A stretch of DNA of 21,442 bases from Chthoniobacterales bacterium (GCA_025980625.1 JAICXG010000016.1:1-21442), one strand, 5' to 3'; shown: positions 1 through 8,582, counted from the stretch's first letter. Program-made: numbers and translations. The notes: generated from the sequence alone by a model not told the origin.

Positions 1-12
1 TCTTCTTTTCAA

Positions 13-1134
13 TTGCATCTCGTTAGGCCGGCAGTCCTCCTGGTCGTACTCGCGCTGCTCGCTGGTTGTAATCGGAGCAGTGACCAAATCACGGTTTACC
101 GGATCCCAAAGGAGAGCCAGCCGGAGTCGATCCCGCAGCCAGCCGCGATGACGCAGGCGCCGCCCGCGGCGGCGGCGACCGACGTGCGCTGGACGGCGCC
201 GTCCGGGTGGCAAGAGCAGCCAGCCTCCGGGTTTCGCAAAGGCAGCTATCTTGCGAAGGGCTCTGATGGGAAGACGGCGGACATCTCGGTGATCTCGTTT
301 CCGGCAGCAGCCGGCGGTTTGATGGCGAACATTAATCGCTGGCGCAATCAGTTGAAATTGGCGCCGGTGACGAATGAGGGGAAAGCAGCAACGCCGATGA
401 CTGTCGATGGTCGCGACATGTTTTTCGTCGATCTGATCAGCGAGCAGCCGGTCGGGACTGACGCGACCAGGACGCGCATCCTCGGCGGGATTTTTCCGCT
501 CGCGAGCGAGACCTGGTTTTTCAAAATGATGGGGCCGGATCAGCTCGTCGAATCGCAAAGAGACCAGTTCAAAGAATTCCTGCAAAGCGTGCATGCAATC
601 GGCGGTGCGACGACGAACGCCGCTGCGCCAGCCGTCGCAGCTCCAACGAGCGGAAAGAACACGAACGCGCCCACGCCGCCCCTGATCGAAGCCTCGGAGG
701 GCGCGACGGTGCGGTACACGCTCCCGCAGAGTTGGAAAGAGAAACCGCTTTCGCCAATGCGGCTGGCCAGTTTCAACGCAACCGCGCCTAACGGAAAGGA
801 CGCGGACGTTTCGGTTGTTTCGCTGCCCGGGATCGCGGGCGGCGATTTGGCGAATGTGAATCGCTGGCGCGGCCAGGTGAATCTCGGCCCGATCGATGAG
901 AACACGCTGGCGAAAACGGCCGAGCATGTGCAAGCAAACGGGCACGACTTTCTGGTGGTCGATCTGCTCAGTCCCGCCCCGAAGGCTCAGCAGCAGGAAA
1001 AGCAACGGATCCTCGCGGCCATCCTCGATGAGAACGAGCGTTCCTGGTTCATCAAGATGAGCGGAGAAGATGCGACCGTAGAATCGCAGAAGAGCGCGTT
1101 CACGGACTTTCTGCGCAGCTTGAAACTTCCCTAA
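13..1134 (+). CDS. Lipoprotein with two tandem copies of one domain
   Basis: A predicted lipoprotein of at least 373 residues. The N-terminus is a hydrophobic stretch ending in the lipobox LLAGC, with the lipidated cysteine at about residue 19, so it should be membrane-anchored and extracytoplasmic. A Pro/Ala-rich linker (about 30-57) follows. Two homologous domains come next, at about 58-194 and 232-373. Both carry the pattern 'P..W...P', then 'G..AD.SV.S.P...GG..AN.NRWR', 'VDL.S', 'W..KM.G' and a final 'ESQ...F..FL.S'. An Ala/Pro/Thr-rich linker (about 195-230) joins them. I do not recognise a named function. The TTG at 13 is the first start codon visible, but the frame stays open to base 1, so the true start may lie outside the window. 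The stop is 3 bases before the resB start, which suggests a shared transcript and a role beside cytochrome c maturation or respiration. That role is inference. Confidence 0.8.
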   Translation: MHLVRPAVLLVVLALLAGCNRSSDQITVYRIPKESQPESIPQPAAMTQAPPAAAATDVRWTAPSGWQEQPASGFRKGSYLAKGSDGKTADISVISFPAAAGGLMANINRWRNQLKLAPVTNEGKAATPMTVDGRDMFFVDLISEQPVGTDATRTRILGGIFPLASETWFFKMMGPDQLVESQRDQFKEFLQSVHAIGGATTNAAAPAVAAPTSGKNTNAPTPPLIEASEGATVRYTLPQSWKEKPLSPMRLASFNATAPNGKDADVSVVSLPGIAGGDLANVNRWRGQVNLGPIDENTLAKTAEHVQANGHDFLVVDLLSPAPKAQQQEKQRILAAILDENERSWFIKMSGEDATVESQKSAFTDFLRSLKLP

Positions 1135-1137
1135 CGA

Positions 1138-2313
1138 ATGGCTGCGATCACATCTGCTGAGAGTTTTTTCATCAGGTCGCCTTTGCGCGTCCTCGCCTCA
1201 CTTCGCCTCACCGTCGTTTGCCTCGCGCTCGGCATGTTGCTGGTTTTTCTCGGCACGCTCGCGCAGGTGCACTGGGGCATTCATCAGGTGCAGGCGCGGT
1301 ACTTCCAAAGTGTTTTGATTTACTGGTCGCCGCCGGGGGCGAGTTGGAGAATTCCGGTTCTGCCCGGTGGCTATCTCCTCGGAACGGTGCTGCTGATCAA
1401 TCTGCTCGCGGCGCATGCAACCCGGTTCCAGCTTTCGAAAAAAAAGCTCGGCATCATTCTCCTCCATCTCGGCGTCATCCTGCTCCTCATCGGGCAACTG
1501 CTGACCGGCCTCTTTGCGCGCGAGACGCAAATGCGGATCGATGAAGGCCAGACGATGGGTTACTCCGAAGCGCCGCGCGAAGTGGAGCTCGCGGTGATCG
1601 ATCCGACCAATCCGGACTACGATCAGGTGGTTGCAGTTCCCGAAGCTGTCCTCGCCCGCGGCGGGACGATTCAGAATCCGACGCTGCCGTTCACGATCAA
1701 GATCCGGCAGTTCATGGCGAACTCGCAGCTCGTGATGCGCACGCAGGCGCCGGACGCGCCGCCCTCTCCCGCGACTCAGGGTTTTGGGAAAAATATTGTC
1801 GCGACCGAGCTGCCACGAACGGTGAAGGAGGACGAGCGCGACCTGAGCGCGGCCTTCATCGAGCTGGAGGGCGTGCAGGGTTCGTTAGGCACGTGGCTCG
1901 TCTCGAACGCGATCGCTGACCGGCAACCGTTCACAGTGGAGGGCCATACCTACTCGCTCGTCATGCGGCAGCGGCGTTTCTATAAGCAGTTCGCGCTTAC
2001 CCTGCTCAATTTCACGCACGACCGCTATGCTGGCACCGATATTCCGAAAAATTTTTCGAGCCGCGTTCGGCTGGTCGATTTCGAACGGAACGAAAACCGG
2101 GAGGTGCGAATCTCGATGAATGACCCATTGCGCTATCGCGGCTATACCTTTTATCAGTCGGGTTTCGACAACAACGACAAGACCAGCATCCTGCAGGTGG
2201 TGAAGAATCCGGCCATGCTCATGCCATACATCGCGTGCGGTCTGGTCGCGCTCGGCCTGCTCGTGCAATTCTCGATGCATCTTTTTGGGTTTGTGAAAAA
2301 ACGGAGCCGATGA
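1138..2313 (+). CDS. resB: ResB/CcsB-like cytochrome c biogenesis protein
   Basis: A ResB-family membrane protein of 391 residues, one half of the System II machinery that exports haem and attaches it to apocytochrome c on the outer face of the cytoplasmic membrane. Transmembrane segments appear at about 21-44, 76-95 and 104-127. The third contains 'LLHLGV', whose histidine (about 110) is a candidate haem-handling residue. A large extracytoplasmic domain (about 128-355) follows. It includes 'MNDPLRYRGYTFYQSGF', the typical ResB signature before the last helix, and the final transmembrane segment is at about 361-385. The ATG at 1138 lies just after the preceding stop. The end overlaps the ccsA start in an ATGA junction (2310-2313), which indicates translational coupling and fits the obligate ResB-CcsA complex. 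Confidence 0.9.
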   Translation: MAAITSAESFFIRSPLRVLASLRLTVVCLALGMLLVFLGTLAQVHWGIHQVQARYFQSVLIYWSPPGASWRIPVLPGGYLLGTVLLINLLAAHATRFQLSKKKLGIILLHLGVILLLIGQLLTGLFARETQMRIDEGQTMGYSEAPREVELAVIDPTNPDYDQVVAVPEAVLARGGTIQNPTLPFTIKIRQFMANSQLVMRTQAPDAPPSPATQGFGKNIVATELPRTVKEDERDLSAAFIELEGVQGSLGTWLVSNAIADRQPFTVEGHTYSLVMRQRRFYKQFALTLLNFTHDRYAGTDIPKNFSSRVRLVDFERNENREVRISMNDPLRYRGYTFYQSGFDNNDKTSILQVVKNPAMLMPYIACGLVALGLLVQFSMHLFGFVKKRSR

Positions 2314-4157
2314 ACCGAACGCGCCTCATCATTTCGTTAGTCGTCGCCGCGACCTTGCTTTACGCGGTTGCGCCACTCTTGCAGCACGATCGGCGCGGCG
2401 GATTCGAAATGCAGAAGTTCGGCCGAACTCCCGTGCTGTTAAACGGGCGTATCAAGCCGCTCGACACCGTCGCCCGCAATTCGCTTCTCATCATTCATGG
2501 CAAACAAACCTTCGCCACCGGCCAGGGCACGCTGAGCGCGATGGATTGGCTGGCCGAAGTTTTGATGAAGCAAAGCGAAGCCGACCGGCGAAAGATCTTC
2601 GTCATTCGCAATCCCGAAACCCTCGCCGCGCTCGGCTGGAAGCCCGACGCCGGAAAGTATTTCTCTTTCGGCGAATTCGTCCCGCACCTTCAGGAGATCG
2701 AACAACAGGCGACGCTCGCGCAAAAGGTGGACGCACAACTGCGCTCCCCGTTCCAGCGCGACATCATCAAGTTGTTCGAGCGGCTGACGCTTTACCACCG
2801 ACTCGAGAACAGCATCGAGGTCACCGGCACACAAAATTTCAAGGGCCAGATCGATGAGCTGGTGAAGAATATCCATCCCTCGCCTGTGCCGATGAACAGC
2901 GGCATTACCGCGGAGGCGTTGCAAAGCCTCGCGTTTCTGGCCGAGACCGGATACTTCTATGCCATCCCGCCGTTTGCGCCTAACGACGATCCGCTGCGCT
3001 GGCGGAAGATGGGCGAAAGTCTGCTCGTCTTTTTGACGGATGGAAAGCTGCATCCGGCGGTCAAGGCGTGGGCGAGCCTGGCAACCGCGTTTCAGCAAAA
3101 CGACGCGGCGACTTTTAACAGTGCGCTCGATCAGTACTCGAGGGAATTGCAGCGCGATCTGCCGCGCCGGGTTTGGAAAGCGAAAGTCGAGTCGATCTTC
3201 AACCAAGTGCAGCCGTTCTACAGCGCGATGGTGCTCTACGTTTTGATCTTCATCCTGGCCGCGGCGTCGTGGCTGGTCTGGCCGCAAACGTTAGGCAAAT
3301 ACGCCTTTGTTCTCCTCGTCGTGACCTTCGCGATCCACTCCACTGGGCTGATCACGCGGATGTATCTCGAAGGCCGGCCGCCGGTGACAAATCTTTATTC
3401 CTCGGCCGTCTTTATCGGCTGGGGCGCGGTGTTGTTAGGCATTTTCCTCGAACGTTTTTTTCGCAACGGCATCGGAAGCGCGACCGCGGCGATGATCGGC
3501 TTCATTACCTTGCTCATCGCGCACCATCTCTCAATGGACGGCGATACGATGGAGATGATGCGCGCGGTGCTCGACACGAACGGCTGGCTCGCAACCCATG
3601 TTGTCTGCGTCACACTCGGTTACGCTTCGACTTTCCTCGCCGGTTTCCTCGCGCTCACCTACATCGTGCGCGGCGCCTTTACTCCCTCGCTCGATCGCGC
3701 GACGGCCAGTTCACTCTCGCGCATGGTTTACGGCATCGTTTGTTTCGCGACGCTCTTCAGTTTCGTCGGGACGATTCTCGGCGGCATCTGGGCCGATCAG
3801 TCATGGGGCCGTTTCTGGGGCTGGGACCCGAAGGAAAACGGCGCACTGCTCATCGTACTCTGGAACGCGATCATCCTCCACGCCCGCTGGGGCGGTCTCG
3901 TCCGGCAACGCGGCCTGATGGTGATGGCGGTCTTCGGCAACATCGTTACGAGCTGGTCGTGGTTTGGGGTCAACATGCTCGGGATCGGGCTGCATTCGTA
4001 TGGCTTCATGGACAGCGCTTTCCCGTGGCTGATTGCGTTTGTCGCGAGCCAGCTCGCCTTCATGATGATCGGGCTGCTGCCGTTCCATTTTTGGCGAAGC
4101 CAAATGGAAGCGCCGCGGCGTGTACCGGCACGCGAAATGGTCGACCTGACGGCGTAG
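2310..4157 (+). CDS. ccsA: CcsA/ResC-like cytochrome c haem lyase subunit
   Basis: A 615-residue partner of the upstream ResB protein in System II cytochrome c maturation. After an N-terminal transmembrane helix (about 4-22) there is an unusually long extracytoplasmic region to about residue 300. The polytopic CcsA/CcmC domain then begins near 'FYSAMVLYVLIFIL'. The diagnostic tryptophan-rich haem-binding motif is clear at about 493-506 ('WGRFWGWDPKE'), and candidate axial histidines sit in 'LATHVVC' and 'AIILHARWGG'. The frame is open back to 2235, but I chose the ATG at 2310. It follows an ACGGAG ribosome-binding site and overlaps the resB stop, whereas the longer version would start deep inside resB. 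Family assignment is secure; the function of the long N-terminal region is unknown. Confidence 0.92.
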   Translation: MNRTRLIISLVVAATLLYAVAPLLQHDRRGGFEMQKFGRTPVLLNGRIKPLDTVARNSLLIIHGKQTFATGQGTLSAMDWLAEVLMKQSEADRRKIFVIRNPETLAALGWKPDAGKYFSFGEFVPHLQEIEQQATLAQKVDAQLRSPFQRDIIKLFERLTLYHRLENSIEVTGTQNFKGQIDELVKNIHPSPVPMNSGITAEALQSLAFLAETGYFYAIPPFAPNDDPLRWRKMGESLLVFLTDGKLHPAVKAWASLATAFQQNDAATFNSALDQYSRELQRDLPRRVWKAKVESIFNQVQPFYSAMVLYVLIFILAAASWLVWPQTLGKYAFVLLVVTFAIHSTGLITRMYLEGRPPVTNLYSSAVFIGWGAVLLGIFLERFFRNGIGSATAAMIGFITLLIAHHLSMDGDTMEMMRAVLDTNGWLATHVVCVTLGYASTFLAGFLALTYIVRGAFTPSLDRATASSLSRMVYGIVCFATLFSFVGTILGGIWADQSWGRFWGWDPKENGALLIVLWNAIILHARWGGLVRQRGLMVMAVFGNIVTSWSWFGVNMLGIGLHSYGFMDSAFPWLIAFVASQLAFMMIGLLPFHFWRSQMEAPRRVPAREMVDLTA

Positions 4158-4185
4158 ACTTTGGCCCTTGCTTCTAAGGCCCCAT

Positions 4186-4213
4186 GCCTGAAGGCGCTCA
4201 AGCGCCTCCAGGC
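4186..4213. terminator. Hairpin between convergent genes, possible bidirectional terminator
   Basis: GCCTG-A-AGGCGC, loop TCAA, GCGCCT-C-CAGGC forms an 11-bp stem with one A/C mismatch. It lies 28 bases after the ccsA stop and about 170 bases beyond the stop of the convergent kinase gene. There is no clear U-run on either side, so a classical intrinsic terminator is not proven. Position and stability are the arguments. Confidence 0.45.
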
Positions 4214-4320
4214 GTTGTCAGGTCTTGCGACCCGGGAACTAGCCACGGTACCTGACACCGAAGTGTCTTTGATTACCTGTTCCAATGGGCAAAACGCCCG
4301 CGGCGTTGCAGAATAATGTG

Positions 4321-4340
4321 GGATTTTTCGCAAAAAATCC
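4321..4340 (-). terminator. Hairpin downstream of the kinase gene
   Basis: A perfect 8-bp inverted repeat, GGATTTTT-CGCA-AAAAATCC, begins about 44 bases beyond the kinase stop codon on the minus strand. Its arms are T- and A-rich, as in many terminators, but no separate T-tract follows on the minus strand. It is the best candidate 3' end for the sigma factor-kinase transcript. Confidence 0.35.
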
Positions 4341-4383
4341 GCAGCGGCTCGGACAGGGGATCCTCTTTGTTGCAGCGACCCGC

Positions 4384-7248
4384 TTAGTAAATCGTTGCCG
4401 GCTCGGGCCCAGCGAGAATCTTCTGGAAGGCCGGATCATTGCGTAAAGGATCCCACTGCCAGCGCAGACGCAACTCTGGCAGAGTCATGCTCGACTCGCT
4501 GAAGAAAACGGCTCCCGGTCTGCGCAGGAGCGACTCGATCATTGAGACTGCGCGGTCGTTATCGCCGACGCGGGCGTGGATGAGCGCCAGGTTGCACAGT
4601 TGGAGCATTCCTTCGAAGGCATCTGTCTGCGCCGGGTTCAATGCGACGGCGCGTTCGCCCTCCCGAAGCGCGTCCTTCTTTCGACCCATGTAGGCATAGA
4701 GCAATCCGAGGCGCGTATGACGCAGCGCATCTTGGGGGTGGGCGATGCTCTCCGCTTCCATAACGGGCCTCGCCGCCTCAAAAAGTTGCTGCGCGCGCTC
4801 TGAATGGCCCTGGGCAAGCGCGATACAACCTTCCATGTAACTCTTCGGCAATGGCGCGGCGAAAGCGGAAGGCAAGGTGTCGCCCGGGAAACTATCGAGC
4901 GCCGCTCGGGCAGCGGGGTAATCCCGCGCCACCATCGCGCTATCCCAGCGGCTCCAGGCAATGCTTCCCTCTGGATCTCCGTAGCCCTTGAGATCAGCAA
5001 AGAGTTGGCGCAACGCCCGCAGGTCCCCGTTCTGCCAGAGGTCAACCATCGCCAGCTCCACCTTGTAGACGGTCAGATTCGGGATCATCGCTTCGGCTTC
5101 CCTGATATGCTTGCGCGCGGTCGGCCAATCGCGCAGGAGATACGCCGTCGTGTAAAGTTCCTCCGCATACATGGCGTTGCGCGGATCGCGCTGGCGGATG
5201 CGTTCCAAGTCGTCCCGGGCTTCGCGCCATTTGCCACGGCGGCGTTCGATGTAAGCGAGAAAGCTTGCCGCCTCAGTGTCGTTAGGCAAAAGCCGCTGCG
5301 CAATTTCCAGCTCCGGCAGTGCCCGATCGAAATCGCGTTCGATTCGATAGAAGGACAAACCTTTGTCGAGATGAGCTTCCGCCAGCTTTGGGTTGAGCCG
5401 GAGCGCCTCAGCGATCTCGGCGTGCGCTTCCTGCTTCAACTCTTCGCTCGGCCCACGGAATCGATAAAGAAAGGCGAGAGTCGCGCCGCGTCGGGCATGG
5501 GCGAGCGCGAACCCTGGATCGAGCGCGATCGCCTGGCTATAGAGAGCGGCGGCCGCTTCGTAATCACCGATCGCGATCGTCGGGCTGTTGTCGAATTTTC
5601 GGCCGCGCAAATAGAGGATGTAGGCATCAGGATTTCCGGTCGGCTTTGCCTGGACATCCGCCTTCTCTCGCTTGGTCAGAGTGGCATCGAGCGCGGTGGC
5701 GATCGCGTTCGCGAGATCGGCTTGGAGAGTGATCGCGTCCGCCATTGTCCGGTCGTAACGTTCCGCCCAGCGTTCGTGCCCATCCTCGGTGTCGATCAGG
5801 GCCACGTTCAGCAAAACCCTGCTGTCAGTGCGACGGAGCCGGCCCTCCAAAACGTGCCGCACGCCCAGCGCGCGCCCGATCTCGCGCAGGTTGCGCGGCT
5901 CGTTTGCCGGATAACGAGAAACGCTGAGCCGACTGATCACTTTCAGGTCACGAATTTTTGCCAGCGTCGAGAGCAAATCGTCTTCAATGCCTTCGGCGAA
6001 AGAGGTATCTCCGACGTCTTCGCTCAGGTTTTGGAACGGCAGAATTGCGATCGACTTATCGTCCGACAATTGGCCGGAAGTAAAAAACCAGAAAGCCAAT
6101 GCAACCAGCCCAGCGGCAAGCCCGAGTGCGGCGGCCGCTGCGCCCAGGCGATGAGTCGGCGGAGAACGACGGTTGCCGCGCAGCCGGTCGAGGCAACGTT
6201 CGATCGCTTGCGTCAGCTCGAGGGGACGTGGCCGCGCAGCTGCGTCCGGCGCGAGCATTTTCGCGAGCAGCGCGATCACGGCGGGTGGAATCCCGCGCGC
6301 GCGCAGTTGTGAAGTCGGCAGCGGCTGCTCCGAACCGTTCACGCCTCGGCGGAAGGATTCCGGGAAGGGCAGAGTTCCCGTCAGCGAATACCAAATCGTG
6401 CTGCCTAACGAATAGACATCCGAGCGGATGTCGAGCGCCGCGCCCCGCGCCTGCTCCGGGCTGCTGAAGGCGGGCGTGCCGAAGAATTTGGCGCTTGCGC
6501 CTTCCTCCTGTTCTTCCAGCGCCTTGGCGAGACCGAAATCGATCACCTTCACGAAAGCTTCACCCGAGTTTGTGATCGCCGACGTATTCTCCTCATGCCC
6601 TGCCAGCAGCATGATGTTGGAAGGTTTGAGATCGCGATGGACGAGGCCGCATTTCTCGGCCGCGCCCAATGCTCGTGCGACCTGCAACGCGACCTCGAGC
6701 GCGGTCACCGGGGTGAGCGGACCGAGCCGGCGGAGCCGCGCCTCGAGCGTTTCGCCTTCGACAAATTCCATCGCATAAAAGCAGTCGCCCATTTCTGCCC
6801 AATCCTCCGCGCTGCTCGGGCCACTTCCGCTCGAGGGTAAAGCGTTGATCGTTCCAAAATGGAAAACGCTGGCGACATCCGGATGGCGCAACTGCGCCGC
6901 CACCCGCGCCTCGCGCAAAAACCGGCGCTGTGTGCCGGGATCCGCACATCGCGCGGAGGCGATCACTTTCAATGCCACCGGCACCTGCAAATTGATGTCG
7001 CGCGCTTTGTAGGTCACGCCCATCGCACCGCGCCCCAGTTCCCAGAGCGAGCCGTCAGGCCGGGTGAGAATTTCATAGTGCTGATAAAAACGCGGGGCAC
7101 CAATTGCGGGCGAGGGCGACGCGGTTTCCAACGGCGCGAGGCCGGCCTGGAGGAGACAATGCAAACAACCGCCTTCACCCGTGCGGCTGAGCAGAGGCTG
7201 GCCACACTGCTCGCAGAGCAGGCTCGGATTTTTGAATGATGCGGACAT
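4384..7248 (-). CDS. Membrane-anchored Ser/Thr protein kinase with zinc ribbon, TolB-like and TPR regions
   Basis: A 954-residue eukaryote-like kinase. A short zinc ribbon has Cys12, Cys15, Cys28 and Cys31. The kinase domain (about 58-350) has the glycine loop LGRGAMG (71-77), Lys94 in VALKV, catalytic HRDLKPSN (His204, Asp206), DFGLAK (Asp237) and the activation-loop end SPEQ (263-266), so all core catalytic residues are present. One transmembrane helix lies at about 368-390. The outer part begins with a FlgO/TolB-like domain (about 397-500, 'SIAILPFQNLS') and continues as TPR-like helical repeats from about 540 to the end. The cytoplasmic kinase is therefore coupled to an extracytoplasmic sensor or scaffold, an inferred topology. 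It starts 28 bases downstream of the ECF sigma gene on the same strand, so the two are probably co-transcribed and the kinase may act on sigma activity. The start has no strong Shine-Dalgarno. Confidence 0.9.
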   Translation of the reverse strand: MSASFKNPSLLCEQCGQPLLSRTGEGGCLHCLLQAGLAPLETASPSPAIGAPRFYQHYEILTRPDGSLWELGRGAMGVTYKARDINLQVPVALKVIASARCADPGTQRRFLREARVAAQLRHPDVASVFHFGTINALPSSGSGPSSAEDWAEMGDCFYAMEFVEGETLEARLRRLGPLTPVTALEVALQVARALGAAEKCGLVHRDLKPSNIMLLAGHEENTSAITNSGEAFVKVIDFGLAKALEEQEEGASAKFFGTPAFSSPEQARGAALDIRSDVYSLGSTIWYSLTGTLPFPESFRRGVNGSEQPLPTSQLRARGIPPAVIALLAKMLAPDAAARPRPLELTQAIERCLDRLRGNRRSPPTHRLGAAAAALGLAAGLVALAFWFFTSGQLSDDKSIAILPFQNLSEDVGDTSFAEGIEDDLLSTLAKIRDLKVISRLSVSRYPANEPRNLREIGRALGVRHVLEGRLRRTDSRVLLNVALIDTEDGHERWAERYDRTMADAITLQADLANAIATALDATLTKREKADVQAKPTGNPDAYILYLRGRKFDNSPTIAIGDYEAAAALYSQAIALDPGFALAHARRGATLAFLYRFRGPSEELKQEAHAEIAEALRLNPKLAEAHLDKGLSFYRIERDFDRALPELEIAQRLLPNDTEAASFLAYIERRRGKWREARDDLERIRQRDPRNAMYAEELYTTAYLLRDWPTARKHIREAEAMIPNLTVYKVELAMVDLWQNGDLRALRQLFADLKGYGDPEGSIAWSRWDSAMVARDYPAARAALDSFPGDTLPSAFAAPLPKSYMEGCIALAQGHSERAQQLFEAARPVMEAESIAHPQDALRHTRLGLLYAYMGRKKDALREGERAVALNPAQTDAFEGMLQLCNLALIHARVGDNDRAVSMIESLLRRPGAVFFSESSMTLPELRLRWQWDPLRNDPAFQKILAGPEPATIY

Positions 7249-7276
7249 TTGCTGAACGCCGATTGGCCGTTCCTCG

Positions 7277-8056
7277 TCAGGCGCTCGCGATCAGGACGCG
7301 GCAGAGATAACGCAGCTCGTGATCGATTTCCTTCTCTTCCCGCACCGTCCGGCCAACTTCGGCGCGGAGCAGGGCGCGATAACGGGCCCGGAGGCGAAAA
7401 AGATGACTGCGCAGAGTCTCTTCCGAAACGCCGAGACGCGCCGCCGCCTCCGCCTGCGTGGGAAGATTAATCCCGCCAGTCAGGAACGGCCGCAACTCGG
7501 CAAAGACCGGCGCCTTTTGTGCGGTCGAATATTCAGCCCGCAAAGCTTGCATCGCGCGGCCAACCAGTTGCGCAGCCCAGTTCCTCTCGAAGAGCCGCTC
7601 CTCATCCAACGGCGCTCTGGTTGCGAGCGAGGCCTCCGCCGACGATTCGTCAAGCGCGCTGAACTCCGCGATTTCGATGCACAAGGGGCGCTGACCCCCA
7701 CCGCGCTTTTGGCGATTCTCGTAAGCGCGCGCTCCTCGCAGATAGCGCTTGCAGAGCATGAGCAAAAAACTCCGGAACCGTCCATTGATCCGGTCGCGAC
7801 CCAGGTAGACTCTTTTCTCGACGAGATAAGCAAAAAATCCCTGCGTCAGATCCTGTGCGTCGGCCGGGCTGTAGCCGCGCCAGCGAATGAAGCGGTAGAG
7901 CGGCGGCCAGTAATCGCGGCAGAGGCGTGTCAAAGCTTGGTGCGCGCGGTCCGGCGCGACATCGGGCGACGACACATCGCTCACCACGCTCCAATGCGTG
8001 GTCATAAACGGCCCGCTTAGAGTTGGAAAAGTCGGCGCTGTCGTCACTTCATTCAA
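7277..8056 (-). CDS. ECF-type RNA polymerase sigma factor
   Basis: A sigma-70-like factor of up to 259 residues. Region 2 is visible at about 40-105 ('LCRDYWPPLYRFIR', 'DAQDLTQGFFAYL', 'GRFRSFLLM'). Region 4 lies at about 160-235, with helix-turn-helix 'TQAEAAARLGVSEETLRSHL'. The N-terminal 'TTHWSVV' places it with ECF factors encoded beside Ser/Thr kinases in Planctomycetes and Verrucomicrobia, and the next gene here is such a kinase. There is no obvious anti-sigma gene, which fits control by phosphorylation (inference). The start is uncertain: the longest frame begins with TTG at 8056, with GTG at 8047 and ATG at 8005 as alternatives, and none has a convincing ribosome-binding site. The ATG at 8005 would give 242 residues beginning MTTHWSVV. 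Confidence 0.88.
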   Translation of the reverse strand: MNEVTTAPTFPTLSGPFMTTHWSVVSDVSSPDVAPDRAHQALTRLCRDYWPPLYRFIRWRGYSPADAQDLTQGFFAYLVEKRVYLGRDRINGRFRSFLLMLCKRYLRGARAYENRQKRGGGQRPLCIEIAEFSALDESSAEASLATRAPLDEERLFERNWAAQLVGRAMQALRAEYSTAQKAPVFAELRPFLTGGINLPTQAEAAARLGVSEETLRSHLFRLRARYRALLRAEVGRTVREEKEIDHELRYLCRVLIASA

Positions 8057-8190
8057 AGCGACGGCGAGAATAACCGGCAGAGCATCTCCGCGTCAAGGCT
8101 CCGGTTCGTGCGGAAAAAATTCCGGTTTCGACCCCTTTAAGTGTTCGTTGCTTTACGCAGCTTTCGCCGCGACTCAGGAATCTGGAGTCT

Positions 8191-8224
8191 ATTGGACAGC
8201 GCTCGAACGCATTTCGAGTCCAAT
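8191..8224. promoter_or_regulatory. Bulged palindrome upstream of the ECF sigma gene
   Basis: ATTGGA (8191-8196) pairs with TCCAAT (8219-8224), and CTCGAA (8202-8207) pairs with TTCGAG (8213-8218). The loop is CGCAT and there is a 5-base bulge on the left arm. The result is a 12-bp interrupted stem about 135 bases upstream of the sigma start. It could be an operator or an RNA hairpin in the sigma leader; there is no direct evidence of a binder. Confidence 0.35.
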
Positions 8225-8332
8225 GACGCATAGAGCCCATCCCCGCACACTTCCCCACAGCGGGGAACATCTCCTCGATTGAATTGCGCCTCTCTCCAAC
8301 GGTTTATCTCGCATTTTCATTCTTTGTTCACC

Positions 8333-8446
8333 CCCGACTTCGGTCGGGTTTTGGCTCACGCCAAAACCCTCCCTCACAGGTTCGCTCACGCGAACGACGG
8401 GTTCACACACATTGAGAACACGGCTTCTAAAGGACACGTCCTTTAG
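8333..8446. repeat. Array of four closely spaced hairpins
   Basis: Four hairpins lie within 114 bases. They are CCCGAC-TTCG-GTCGGG (8333-8348), GGGTTTTGGC-TCAC-GCCAAAACCC (8346-8369), GTTCGC-TCAC-GCGAAC (8380-8395) and CTAAAGGA-CACG-TCCTTTAG (8427-8446). The second and third share the loop TCAC. The first and second share bases 8346-8348, so they cannot both be fully formed. The pattern resembles clustered REP-type palindromic repeats, or a structured RNA. The arms are perfect, so the pairing itself is certain and only the function is unknown. Confidence 0.65.
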
Positions 8447-8473
8447 GACAGTTTTTCACTGTCGCGCGAGCGG

Positions 8474-8582
8474 GGCGGAAGACTTGAAGATTTCTCGCGT
8501 GCCGAAGCCACTCCCGCCTACCCCCTCTCCCCCTTCCGACGGAGGCTCACGTCCCATCTCGAAAATCTTCAACACTTCCGCC
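8474..8582. repeat. Long imperfect inverted repeat with about 61-base loop
   Basis: The left arm (8474-8497) starts GGCGGAA and contains TTGAAGATTT. The right arm (8559-8582) contains AAATCTTCAA and ends TTCCGCC. The outer 7 bp and an inner 10-bp block pair perfectly, with two mismatches between them. Overall size (109 bp) and terminal pairing resemble a small non-autonomous element. No target-site duplication is obvious, so it is left as a repeat. Confidence 0.45.

Noticed and set aside
2439..3287. A 282-codon minus-strand frame opposite ccsA
   Set aside because: Antisense shadow, with a highly charged translation and no recognisable domain.
3173..4177. A 334-codon plus-strand frame overlapping ccsA
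   Set aside because: It lies in another frame of ccsA, whose haem motif and membrane helices are unmistakable; the alternative translation is Arg/His-rich.
4804..6312. A 502-codon open frame on the plus strand opposite the kinase
   Set aside because: It is fully antisense to a clear kinase-TPR gene, and its translation has no family motif. Long shadow frames are common in GC-rich DNA.
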